This document shows positions 6,421-14,498 of a stretch of 28,242 nucleotides of DNA, in pieces. The position numbers and the translations under genes are program-made. The notes under the pieces were generated by a model. That model was not told the origin of the DNA, ran no database searches, and saw only the letters and a list, made by a program, of their open reading frames with translations. Position 1 is the first letter of the stretch; each line of letters starts with the position of its first letter. This stretch comes from an uncultured Lachnospiraceae bacterium (GTDB taxonomy: Bacteria > Bacillota > Clostridia > Lachnospirales > Lachnospiraceae): the NCBI GenBank assembly GCA_902496125.1, contig CABUZU010000012.1:1-28242 (forward strand). Direction: 5' to 3'.

Positions 6421-8961
6421 TTAGTCTAAATAACCAATATACTCCATTCCATACTCTGAAAAATACTTTTCAGCCTCGGTTAGAGTCTTTTTTGTCGTAT
6501 TTTTTGATACGGGGTCATACCAAGTTACTTCTTCTCCATTAATGCCTGTAATTAACACATATCCATTCGCACCTTTTGCTAAAATTGGATTTTGTCCGGC
6601 TAAATAATAGTAAATAACTTGTGACAATTTACATCCTGTTAAATCATAAGCTCGACCTTCTAGAACTTTTTCTAGAATTTTTTCAGCTGTAGTACCTTTT
6701 TTAATTTCTGAATGAACATTTTGTCCTTCACCTTTAAAAGCTATCATCGCTTCTAAGCAAACTTCTAAAGATTCTTCCTCATTTGACGCATCATCTACAT
6801 CCATTGTTAAATTGACATACTCTCTATATCCCCTACGGAATACATATTCTCCATTTTGGTCAATTACAGTACCTGTATCTGCATATCCTGCTTCTATTGC
6901 TTGACTTACACTGCTATAAACACCTTGTAATTTACCCTTAGCATAATTACAGTAATACGTATCCTCTGCTTCTTCTTGAATATCAATCGATAATTTCTTA
7001 TTTTGTTTTACATAAAACTGACTTACCGACTGATATTCTCCTTTGTATGTCGTAGATGGAACGGTTAAATACCAAGTCGTTAGACATTTCGTCTCCATAC
7101 CATTATCAACTTGTTTCGCTGTTAAACGGTCTGTATTTTCATTTTGAATTAAAATATCACTGTCAATTTCCTTTAAATGTCCATTACTCATAATTCTTAC
7201 ACGATTCATCGTAATACTCTCAGATTGAGAAATAGAAATCGATGCAATATAAATATTCTTCTTCTGATAATGAACCTGTTCTTCCCCTTTATTATTTACA
7301 ATCACTAAACGATACATGGGAACACTTTCCGATTCACTTACCTTCTTCGCATCGGTCTTTTTTACAATTCCATATACAAAATCATTTTCTACAAATCCAA
7401 GTGTTCGTAATAATTCACCCTTATTTGCAGTAATCGTATTTTGTTCTCCTGTATCCATATAAAGAACTTGTAAGGTATCGGCACCATTTTTACTGTTATC
7501 TTCTTGCCATGCTACTGCACTTCCATCCATGCTTATTGAAATATTATCCTCCGTTACATTGTCTACAATCTTAACGGATTCATTTCCCTGAAAATCAACT
7601 GCATAGATTTTTTGATTAAACATTAAATAGAAAATATTGTCATCGGTAATATAGCAAAGCTTACCAAGCTGCTGTTCTAACATTTCAAAGGACTTATCAT
7701 AGCTTAAATAAAAAATCTCTTCTAACGATTTATTTGTTGCATTATAGTGATAAAATTCCATGCCAACTTCACCTTCATGATTTCCACAGTTCATATAACC
7801 ATAAATGACAAAGTCCACTCTACCATCGTCTTTTACACTTACAATTTTTATATCATGAGCCCTATAGTCTGCTCGAACATCGTCAGCATCTTGTTTAAAG
7901 CTAAATACCTTTACTAATCCAAGGTCTTTGCCGTCCTTTGCATTATATCTCCAAAGTTCCCCATTTAATACAAATGCTTGATACTGCCCATTAGAACTTG
8001 ATACGGTAGTAATCGAATCAGTAGGTTGAATACCAAAGTTAATTTTACCATCTACTACTTGATTTTTACTTCCATCAAAAACTTGACTTGCATTCCTCTC
8101 ATAAGAAAGTACATACCACTGTGAATAAACATTTTGTACACTAAAACTTTCTATCACTTTACAAGTCTGCTTTTTTCCATTATCATCCGTGTATCTTACT
8201 GTTGATTCTAGTCGAAATGTAGCGATGGTATCATTAATATCGGTTAAAAATACCTTTGTTTCATCTATTTGCTTAGGAGCTAGCGTTCCCCAAGTCAACT
8301 GACTAAAATTTCCATTAAGATTTACCGTACCAAATGTAGTGGTATCACTTGTACTAGGCTTTAAATAAGCAGCAAGTGAAGAATCATCCGATAAAGTCTT
8401 TTCATGAAAATTTAAAACAAAATCAATCATATCCTTTGTTTTTAACTGATTCGATTCAATAATTCTTGTATAATATCTAATTTCTCTCTTATTTGAATCT
8501 ACTAAATGAATAATTAATTGATATTCCTCATTCTCATCTAATAAATTCTGAATTGGTAGTTTTAAAGAAAGCTTATTTTCATTCGTGTCCCATGAACTTA
8601 GGTCTGTTTTATCAATCAAACGTTCTCCGTCGATACTCTTTATTTCATAATAAATGGAATTGATTTGAACTCCATAAGTATCTACTAAAAGTTCTAATTG
8701 ACGATTGTCAGGAAGTGGAGTAATCGTATCCCTCATTCCTACAACATTCATATCTTCCACATATCCATGCAAAATATTTACTTGATTTCCTTCTACCTGT
8801 GCACTAACTACAGGTAAGGTTGCATCTTTCCAAGTTATTTTTTCTAATACATCTTCTTCTTGATTTCGATTCATCCAAAATAAAATACCAGCACCTGATG
8901 CTAGAAATAAAACAAGAAGAATAATCAGCTTTTTAATCCATTTCTTTTTAAATCTTCTCAC
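6421..8961 (-). CDS. Large membrane-anchored extracytoplasmic protein with a degenerate C39-like C-terminal domain
   Basis: I do not recognise this 846-residue protein as a named family. A basic N-terminus is followed by one hydrophobic segment at about residues 11-30, so it is anchored with the bulk outside. The middle (about 300-620) has repeated short strand-rich units such as GQYQAFVLNGELWRY and SMDGSAVAWQED, which suggests a beta-propeller. The last 115 residues resemble a C39-like cysteine peptidase: C735 in VCLEAMIAF, then PILAKGANGYVLITGI, then TWYDP with D816. The histidine normally found just before the second motif is absent, so the domain is probably non-catalytic. The start is GTG, with GAGG seven bases upstream. 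It lies upstream of murA and divergent from a lipoprotein gene, so an envelope role is plausible but unproven. Confidence 0.8.
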   Translation of the reverse strand: MRRFKKKWIKKLIILLVLFLASGAGILFWMNRNQEEDVLEKITWKDATLPVVSAQVEGNQVNILHGYVEDMNVVGMRDTITPLPDNRQLELLVDTYGVQINSIYYEIKSIDGERLIDKTDLSSWDTNENKLSLKLPIQNLLDENEEYQLIIHLVDSNKREIRYYTRIIESNQLKTKDMIDFVLNFHEKTLSDDSSLAAYLKPSTSDTTTFGTVNLNGNFSQLTWGTLAPKQIDETKVFLTDINDTIATFRLESTVRYTDDNGKKQTCKVIESFSVQNVYSQWYVLSYERNASQVFDGSKNQVVDGKINFGIQPTDSITTVSSSNGQYQAFVLNGELWRYNAKDGKDLGLVKVFSFKQDADDVRADYRAHDIKIVSVKDDGRVDFVIYGYMNCGNHEGEVGMEFYHYNATNKSLEEIFYLSYDKSFEMLEQQLGKLCYITDDNIFYLMFNQKIYAVDFQGNESVKIVDNVTEDNISISMDGSAVAWQEDNSKNGADTLQVLYMDTGEQNTITANKGELLRTLGFVENDFVYGIVKKTDAKKVSESESVPMYRLVIVNNKGEEQVHYQKKNIYIASISISQSESITMNRVRIMSNGHLKEIDSDILIQNENTDRLTAKQVDNGMETKCLTTWYLTVPSTTYKGEYQSVSQFYVKQNKKLSIDIQEEAEDTYYCNYAKGKLQGVYSSVSQAIEAGYADTGTVIDQNGEYVFRRGYREYVNLTMDVDDASNEEESLEVCLEAMIAFKGEGQNVHSEIKKGTTAEKILEKVLEGRAYDLTGCKLSQVIYYYLAGQNPILAKGANGYVLITGINGEEVTWYDPVSKNTTKKTLTEAEKYFSEYGMEYIGYLD

Positions 8962-9027
8962 CTTTGTACCTCTGCTCTATATATAATCGCTTCTATCATA
9001 ATACATATTTTTTCAAAAATCTACTTC

Positions 9028-9056
9028 TTAATAGAAAATTAATATTCTTATGGCAA
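9028..9056 (-). promoter_or_regulatory. Probable promoter of the large extracytoplasmic protein gene
   Basis: On the minus strand TTGCCA (9051-9056) and TATTAA (9028-9033) are 17 bases apart, about 67 bases before the GTG start. The -35 box matches five of six consensus bases and the -10 box four of six. No equally good promoter was found for the divergent lipoprotein gene in the same 169-base gap. Confidence 0.5.
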
Positions 9057-9130
9057 ACGTAACTTGATATTTATCTTCTTATCGCTTAAACTATTATTAT
9101 AAAACACATTTTTTTACAGGAGGAAAATTT

Positions 9131-10111
9131 ATGAATCGTTTTAAAAAAACTGTAAGCTTACTTGTTATTTTTTTACTTTGTGCACTTTCCTTAATTGGAT
9201 GTCAAAGTAAAAAAACGATGTTCGATGTTATGAAGGAAGCACAGGAGATAACATCTGCAAAAGTAAATATGAATTTAACAATGGAAGTTCCAAACAGCGA
9301 AGATTTTAAAAAAATTGGAGTGACCATCTCTGGCACAGGCAGTGAAAAAGCAGCAGCTTTTGACTTAGATGTTACTGTTGACGAACTAAGCTATTCGTTA
9401 AAAGATTTTATCCGTATGGTTGATAACCAAATGTATTTAAACTTTGCAAGTATTTTTAAAATTTCTGGAATGTCTGCTTCTGATTTAGGAATGAAGAACT
9501 GGATTTCTGTACCAAATACTGGACTAAATGATGAAAGCATTAAATCTTCTAAGACCTTATCAAGTTCTGTCCTTGCTGGATTTGAAGTTGCTTGTAAAGA
9601 CCAAAAAATCACACAAGATGGAGATACATACACGCTTACCATTCCAAAGGATAAACTTGTTTCCTTTGCACAGGCAGTTTTAGATGTTGTTAATTCAAAT
9701 ATTGACTCTTGGTATGACCAATATGTGGACGTTTTAGAAAAATCAGATGTAGATTCTCTATTTAAAATATCCGGAGAGGAAAATCCTCTTTCTGATTTAA
9801 AGAAAAATAAAAAAGAGAATTTAGAAACTTGGAAAAAAATGTACGATGAACTTTCTAAAGAATTAAAAGAAGGTAAGATTGATTCCGATATCGATTCTGC
9901 AATCACTTACAGTATTAAAATGACCGGTAAAGAAGGAAGCCGTGTCGTAGACCAAAGTATTGAGGCAAATGTGAAGGATGCTAACGAATCTGCTAAGATT
10001 AAATTTACTTCAAAATCCGAAGAAACAACCGATATTAAAGTAGAAGCACCTAATAAAGATGACGTGATGTCCATTGAAGAACTGAATAATTTATTTAATG
10101 AAGACTATTAA
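9131..10111 (+). CDS. Lipoprotein of unknown function
   Basis: The product has 326 residues and a clear lipoprotein signal: a basic start, a hydrophobic stretch, and the lipobox LIGC with the lipidated cysteine at residue 24. The mature protein is rich in Lys, Asp, Glu and Ser and has alternating strand-like segments (KVNMNLTMEVP, IGVTISGTGS, KAAAFDLDVTVDEL) in the style of LolA/LppX-type lipid-binding lipoproteins. That similarity is by feel only. A strong ribosome site, AGGAGG, lies seven bases before the ATG. It is divergent from the large extracytoplasmic protein gene and ends in a terminator shared with the convergent helicase gene. Anchoring to the outer face of the membrane is well supported; function is unknown. 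Confidence 0.85.
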   Translation: MNRFKKTVSLLVIFLLCALSLIGCQSKKTMFDVMKEAQEITSAKVNMNLTMEVPNSEDFKKIGVTISGTGSEKAAAFDLDVTVDELSYSLKDFIRMVDNQMYLNFASIFKISGMSASDLGMKNWISVPNTGLNDESIKSSKTLSSSVLAGFEVACKDQKITQDGDTYTLTIPKDKLVSFAQAVLDVVNSNIDSWYDQYVDVLEKSDVDSLFKISGEENPLSDLKKNKKENLETWKKMYDELSKELKEGKIDSDIDSAITYSIKMTGKEGSRVVDQSIEANVKDANESAKIKFTSKSEETTDIKVEAPNKDDVMSIEELNNLFNEDY

Positions 10112-10117
10112 AAAAAC

Positions 10118-10139
10118 GGGGCGTTTACTCTAACGCCCC
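10118..10139. terminator. Bidirectional terminator between the lipoprotein and helicase genes
   Basis: GGGGCGTT and AACGCCCC pair over eight bases around a six-base loop. An A-run precedes the hairpin and a T-rich run follows, so it can end transcription from both converging genes. Confidence 0.9.
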
Positions 10140-10145
10140 ATTTCT

Positions 10146-11609
10146 TTATCTTCTTTTCTTATTTTTTCTACTACCAAAAAATTCAAACTTCTTACTTTTG
10201 GGTTTTCTTCTATCATCACGTCTGTAATTATCTTTTTTGTAGTTTCTATCTTTTCTATCTCTTCTCTTCTTTTCTGCAAAATAATCCATTGTTGGAATCT
10301 CTGTAGGTGCCTCTCCTAACTGGATACGCATAAGAGCGGTTGCTAGTTCAAGTGCTGTACAATCTTCTTCTTCAAGCTTTTGTTCAATCATATGAGTAAT
10401 CATATCTAAGCTGATTTCATCATCCTTCATATAATTTAGAGCTTCAGAAAAAATCTTTTCTGCACGAACATTGGTGAGGTCCTCAGCTGATGGAATCATA
10501 CGAGGTTTAATCTTTGTTTTACAATTTCTTTCAATATCTTTAATTTTATAAATCTCTCTGCCTACTACTAAAGTAAAAGAGCGTCCACTTCGTCCTGCAC
10601 GACCAGTTCGTCCAATACGGTGTACATAGTATTCATTATCCTGTGGAATATCAAAGTTAAAGACGGCTTCTACATCATCTACATCAATTCCTCTAGCTGC
10701 AACATCGGTTGCAATTAAAATTTCTGTAGAACCCTTACGAAATCCCTTCATTACCTGGTCTCTTTGATGTTGGGACATATCTCCGTGTAAACCTTCGGCA
10801 AAATAGCCACGTCCCTTTAATTCATCTGCAAGCTCATCCACCATCTTCTTTGTATTACAAAAGATTAATGAACGCTTTGGATCATAATAATCTAACAAAC
10901 GGCATACTACATCAATCTTATTTTGTCTGCGTACCTCATAATAATACTGCTTTACTAAAGGAATCGTAAGCTCTTTTTGAACGACCTTTACTAACACGGT
11001 ATCTTCTTTTTGATACTTGTGTGTAATATCCATGATTTCCTTTGGCATCGTTGCGGAAAATAATGCGGTTTGATGCTCTGCCGGAATCTTAGATAAAATC
11101 GTCTCAATATCTTCACGAAATCCCATATTTAACATCTCATCTGCTTCATCTAATACCACCATTTTGATTTCTTGCATCTTTAAGGTATGGCGACGCATAT
11201 GGTCCATTACACGTCCTGGAGTACCTACTACTACCTGAACCTTATCCTTTAAGGAGCGAATCTGCTTGGTAATATCTTGTCCTCCATAAATTGGCAATAC
11301 CTTAATGCCATGCATAAATTTCGCCAAATTACGGATTTCTTGTGCAGCCTGAATTGCTAATTCTCTTGTTGGGCAAAGCACAATTGCCTGCAACGCATGA
11401 TTATTCGGGTCGATATTTTCTAATAATGGAATTCCAAAAGCAGCAGTTTTACCCGTACCGGTTTGTGCCTGTCCGATGACATCCTTTCCTTCTAATAAAA
11501 CTGGGATTGCCTGTGCCTGAATCGGTGTCATCTGCTCAAATCCCATTTCCTCTACTGCTCTTATAATTCTTTCGTCAATATTTGATTCTTTATATGTTAA
11601 TTGTTCCAC
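10146..11609 (-). CDS. DEAD-box ATP-dependent RNA helicase (CshA/DeaD type)
   Basis: This 487-residue protein unwinds structured RNA and is probably used in ribosome assembly or RNA decay. All core motifs are visible: the Q motif with MTPIQAQAIP, motif I AQTGTGKT (48-55), PTRELA, TPGRVMDH, the DEAD box in VLDEADEML (152-160), SATMP (185-189), TDVAARGID (301-309) and HRIGRTGR (330-337). The last 40 residues are a basic Arg/Lys/Asp-rich tail typical of RNA-binding extensions. The length fits CshA-like proteins of Firmicutes better than the longer E. coli DeaD. It starts with GTG preceded by AAAGGA. It follows the ABC transporter genes by 36 bases in the same direction, so readthrough is possible, and it ends at a bidirectional terminator. 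Confidence 0.95.
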   Translation of the reverse strand: MEQLTYKESNIDERIIRAVEEMGFEQMTPIQAQAIPVLLEGKDVIGQAQTGTGKTAAFGIPLLENIDPNNHALQAIVLCPTRELAIQAAQEIRNLAKFMHGIKVLPIYGGQDITKQIRSLKDKVQVVVGTPGRVMDHMRRHTLKMQEIKMVVLDEADEMLNMGFREDIETILSKIPAEHQTALFSATMPKEIMDITHKYQKEDTVLVKVVQKELTIPLVKQYYYEVRRQNKIDVVCRLLDYYDPKRSLIFCNTKKMVDELADELKGRGYFAEGLHGDMSQHQRDQVMKGFRKGSTEILIATDVAARGIDVDDVEAVFNFDIPQDNEYYVHRIGRTGRAGRSGRSFTLVVGREIYKIKDIERNCKTKIKPRMIPSAEDLTNVRAEKIFSEALNYMKDDEISLDMITHMIEQKLEEEDCTALELATALMRIQLGEAPTEIPTMDYFAEKKRRDRKDRNYKKDNYRRDDRRKPKSKKFEFFGSRKNKKRR

Positions 11610-11645
11610 GTATTATCCTTTCTAATTTCTCTTACTCATCTATGA

Positions 11646-12458
11646 TTATTTTTCTACTTTTGAAAATAGAATTCTATCATTATCTAACTGTTTCCCTACA
11701 TTTTCACTAAATTTCTTAAGTAGATTCTCAACCGTCATCCCTTTTCTTTCTTCTCCCTTAATATCTAATACAATGCGGCCAGAATCCATCATCAGTGTAC
11801 GATTGCCAAGGTCTAATGCCGATTGCATATTGTGCGTAATCATTAAACAGGCAATTTTATTCTCTTTTACAATATTTTTTGTAAGTTCTAATACTTTTTT
11901 TGCAGTCTCTGGGTCAAGAGCTGCGGTATGTTCATCCAACAGTAAAATCTTAGGTGTTACTACTGTTGCCATAAGAAGGGTTAAAGCCTGTCTTTGTCCA
12001 CCAGATAACAAACCTACTGGATTTTTCATACGGTCTTCAAGTCCCATATTTAATAAAGACAAATGCTCTCTAAATTTTTCTTTCTCTGCTCTGCTAACAC
12101 GAGAAAAAAATGCACCACTGCTTTTTGATGCACGAAGATAGGCAAGTGCCAAATTTTCTTCAATCGTCATATGAGGCGCGGTTCCTTTTAGTGGGTCTTG
12201 GAACATACGACCAATCATCTTGCTTCGCTTATGCTCTTTCATATAGGTAATGTCTTCATTGTCTAATTCAATTCGTCCACTATCTACATAAAAAGAACCA
12301 GCTATCGCATTAAACATCGTTGATTTACCTGCACCATTACTACCAATAATTGTTGCAAAATCTCCATCATCCACTTCTAAGCTAATTCCTCGAAGTGCTG
12401 GCTTTTCATTTACAGTACCTGGATTGAAGGTCTTTTTAATATCTGTTAATTTTAACAT
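11646..12458 (-). CDS. ABC transporter ATP-binding protein (TrpZ-like)
   Basis: The product is a 270-residue ATPase that powers the importer encoded with it. Walker A is GSNGAGKST (39-47), the Q-loop glutamine is Q87, the signature is LSGGQRQ (151-157), Walker B is ILLLDE (171-176) with the D-loop AALD, and the H-loop histidine is H209. The D-E-H-T sequence after Walker B, instead of the common D-E-P-T, is frequent in this subfamily. The gene overlaps the permease gene by seven bases (ATGTTAA), with GGAGG upstream in the permease end. The three-gene set resembles TrpXYZ/ABC_sub_bind systems, linked to tryptophan or tyrosine uptake in some Firmicutes. The substrate here is unproven. Confidence 0.92.
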   Translation of the reverse strand: MLKLTDIKKTFNPGTVNEKPALRGISLEVDDGDFATIIGSNGAGKSTMFNAIAGSFYVDSGRIELDNEDITYMKEHKRSKMIGRMFQDPLKGTAPHMTIEENLALAYLRASKSSGAFFSRVSRAEKEKFREHLSLLNMGLEDRMKNPVGLLSGGQRQALTLLMATVVTPKILLLDEHTAALDPETAKKVLELTKNIVKENKIACLMITHNMQSALDLGNRTLMMDSGRIVLDIKGEERKGMTVENLLKKFSENVGKQLDNDRILFSKVEK

Positions 12459-13381
12459 CTAGGTCCCTCCATCTTCTTTTTAAGTGCCAATCTTTGCTTG
12501 TGAAATGTAATCTGTTTTTTAATCGATGGAAATGCAATCGCAACGGCTACAATAACGGCTGAAATTAACTTCATCGCTTCCGCTGGCATATTCGCACGAA
12601 GTGCTAATGCTACAATGAAACGATATAAAATACTACCAATAATTACACCAAAAATCCAACGTCCCATCTTCTTTCTACCAATCAACGTTTCACCAATAAT
12701 TAAACTTGCAAGTCCAATGACTACCATACCAGTTCCTAGATTGATATCACAAGAGCCATTGTATTGACCAAGTAACGCACCAGATAAGGCAGTTAAAGCA
12801 TTTGCAATACATAATCCTACGGTAATCGTAAATGCTGGATTAATCGATGATGCCCTTACCATATCTGGATTATCACCCGTTGCACGAATAGACATTCCCA
12901 ATCGAGTTTTTAAGAAAAACAATAAGAATAGTCCTACAATTGCAACAATAATTACGGCAACAATAAGTTCTCCCCATCCCTTTACTGCAGTTTTCTTTGC
13001 TGCATCCTTTGCAATTGAGAATATTGTTGTCTGGCGAAATAGACTGACATTTGAAGAAAATCCCATGACCGCTAAGTTTATCGTATATAAGCCAGTATTG
13101 GTAATGATTCCTGCTAAAATGGAAGGAACCCCTAGATGTGTCTGTAAAAATGCAGTCACATAGCCTGCTGCCACGCCAGCAATCATCGCCATAACAATTC
13201 CTAAAAATGGATGTCCACTTAGACACATCATCGCACTGACTGCACAGCCTAATGTAAAGCAACCATCTGTGGTCATATCAGCAATATTTAAAATACTAAA
13301 ACTCAAAAAAAGTGCTAAGGCTACTAGTGCATAAATACATCCCAGTTCCATAGCACTTTGCACAATTGCTGTTGTTATCAT
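12452..13381 (-). CDS. ABC transporter permease (BPD_transp_2 type, TrpY-like)
   Basis: This is a 309-residue membrane protein with about eight hydrophobic segments. The N-terminal ALFLSFSILNIADMTTDG region and the RLGMSIRATGDNPDMVRASSI loop near the middle are characteristic of the branched-chain-amino-acid/ribose type permease fold. It forms the membrane channel with the ATPase encoded next, whose gene it overlaps by seven bases. A stable hairpin lies between it and the binding-protein gene and probably lowers its expression. The TrpY-like label rests on the company of an ABC_sub_bind lipoprotein and not on specific residues. Confidence 0.9.
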   Translation of the reverse strand: MITTAIVQSAMELGCIYALVALALFLSFSILNIADMTTDGCFTLGCAVSAMMCLSGHPFLGIVMAMIAGVAAGYVTAFLQTHLGVPSILAGIITNTGLYTINLAVMGFSSNVSLFRQTTIFSIAKDAAKKTAVKGWGELIVAVIIVAIVGLFLLFFLKTRLGMSIRATGDNPDMVRASSINPAFTITVGLCIANALTALSGALLGQYNGSCDINLGTGMVVIGLASLIIGETLIGRKKMGRWIFGVIIGSILYRFIVALALRANMPAEAMKLISAVIVAVAIAFPSIKKQITFHKQRLALKKKMEGPRC

Positions 13382-13407
13382 TGTTTCTTCCCTTTCATAT
13401 TATAGTA

Positions 13408-13427
13408 AGAGAGGGTTGCTCCTCTCT
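13408..13427 (-). terminator. Intercistronic hairpin between binding-protein and permease genes
   Basis: AGAGAGG and CCTCTCT pair over seven bases with a six-base loop, starting two bases after the binding-protein stop. There is no U-run behind it on the minus strand. It is better read as an mRNA-stabilising or attenuating hairpin than as a full terminator. Confidence 0.5.
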
Positions 13428-13429
13428 CC

Positions 13430-14431
13430 TTATTCCTTACTAGTCTTTACTTCTACTAACTTCGTGCACATATCTTTAAATACACTATAATCTATGCCAA
13501 GTGCACTAGCAGTTTCTGTATTAACCGTAATAATACCACCGTCCATTACATGAACTGGATAAGTTGCAGGGTCTTTTCCTTGTAACATATCAACAGCCAT
13601 ATCAGCGGTCTTACTACCTAAATCCGTATAGTTTACACCACAAGTTGCAAACGCACCATTACGAACAAAAGAGTCTGCTCCTACATAGTGAGGAATCTTT
13701 GCTTCTTTTAGCTTCTCTGCAATTGTAAGCTCTGCTGATGCAACTGTATTGTCAGTAGGAGTAAATACTGCATCTACCTGGTCTAACATACTATCTACTG
13801 CCATACTGATTTCATCAGTAGTGGTACCAGTCTTTTCTACATAGGCAATCTTCTTCTCATCTAAGTATTTCTTAGCTTCCTCGATTGGTACCTTACTAGA
13901 ATCTTCACTCTTATTGTATAAAAGACCGACGGTTTTCACATCTGGATTTTGTGCTAACATCATATCTAAAATCGCAGAAGCATCTAAGTAATCACTCGTA
14001 CCAGTTACATTAGAACCTGGTTTTTCTAAGCTATCAACTAAGCCCGCACTAACAGGATCTGAAATTGCTGCAAATACAACAGGAATATCCGTATCCTCTG
14101 TAGTGCCTTGCATACACTGTGCAGCTAATGTCGCAATTGGAATCACACAATCATATCCATCACTTACAACCTGTGTACCAATCTGATTTAAAATCGTTGC
14201 ATCGTTTTGACCTTTGAATTCCTCATACTTGATATCCATGCCAAGTTCTGTTGCCTTTTTATCAAGTTCTGCTTCAATTGCTACACGAATTTCATCTAAT
14301 GAAGCATGGTCCATCTGCTGCACAATTGCTACCTTATAGCTAGACTTGTCAGCTGAATCACTACTGCTACATGCAGTCATACCTACCGCAATTGCGGATG
14401 CCAATAGGAGGGCAAGAGCCTTTTTTTTCAT
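13430..14431 (-). CDS. ABC transporter substrate-binding lipoprotein (ABC_sub_bind family, TrpX-like)
   Basis: The product has 333 residues with a lipoprotein signal; the lipobox is GMTAC with cysteine at residue 21, followed by a serine-rich linker. The body starts with YKVAIVQQMDHASLDEIR and contains DGYDCVIPIATLAAQ and VPVVFAAISDPVSAGLV. This is the pattern of the ABC_sub_bind (PF04392) family of periplasmic-fold binding proteins. In streptococci a member of this family, TrpX, serves tryptophan or tyrosine uptake. Here the leader is too short to hold a T-box, so control by uncharged tRNA is not supported. It has its own promoter and is the first gene of the importer operon. Confidence 0.9.
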   Translation of the reverse strand: MKKKALALLLASAIAVGMTACSSSDSADKSSYKVAIVQQMDHASLDEIRVAIEAELDKKATELGMDIKYEEFKGQNDATILNQIGTQVVSDGYDCVIPIATLAAQCMQGTTEDTDIPVVFAAISDPVSAGLVDSLEKPGSNVTGTSDYLDASAILDMMLAQNPDVKTVGLLYNKSEDSSKVPIEEAKKYLDEKKIAYVEKTGTTTDEISMAVDSMLDQVDAVFTPTDNTVASAELTIAEKLKEAKIPHYVGADSFVRNGAFATCGVNYTDLGSKTADMAVDMLQGKDPATYPVHVMDGGIITVNTETASALGIDYSVFKDMCTKLVEVKTSKE

Positions 14432-14453
14432 AAAATATCCTCTTTTCTATCAT

Positions 14454-14476
14454 AGTGTTTCTAATATTTAAACACT
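14454..14476. promoter_or_regulatory. Inverted repeat over the -10 region of the importer promoter
   Basis: AGTGTTT (14454-14460) and AAACACT (14470-14476) form a seven-base dyad separated by nine bases. It covers the -10 box and the expected transcription start of the binding-protein gene, as a repressor operator would. The regulator is unknown. Confidence 0.35.
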
Positions 14477-14494
14477 TCTTTTCGATAAAGTCAA
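14465..14494 (-). promoter_or_regulatory. Promoter of the TrpX-like ABC operon
   Basis: On the minus strand TTGACT (14489-14494) and TAAATA (14465-14470) are 18 bases apart. The -35 box lies just beyond the pilB stop. The predicted leader is only about 27 bases. Confidence 0.6.
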
Positions 14495-14498
14495 GCAT

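Noticed and set aside
9391..9906. Open frame of 171 codons on the minus strand inside the lipoprotein gene
   Set aside because: It lies antisense to a gene with a clear signal peptide and ribosome site, has no ribosome site of its own and a biased Ser/Phe composition typical of a shadow frame.
12873..13262. Open frame of 129 codons within the permease gene on the same strand
   Set aside because: It is a shifted frame of a well-supported membrane protein; the Cys/Asn-rich product resembles no family.
14432..14498. T-box riboswitch before the TrpX-like gene
   Set aside because: Looked for because streptococcal homologues have one, but the gap is 67 bases with no specifier loop or T-box sequence.
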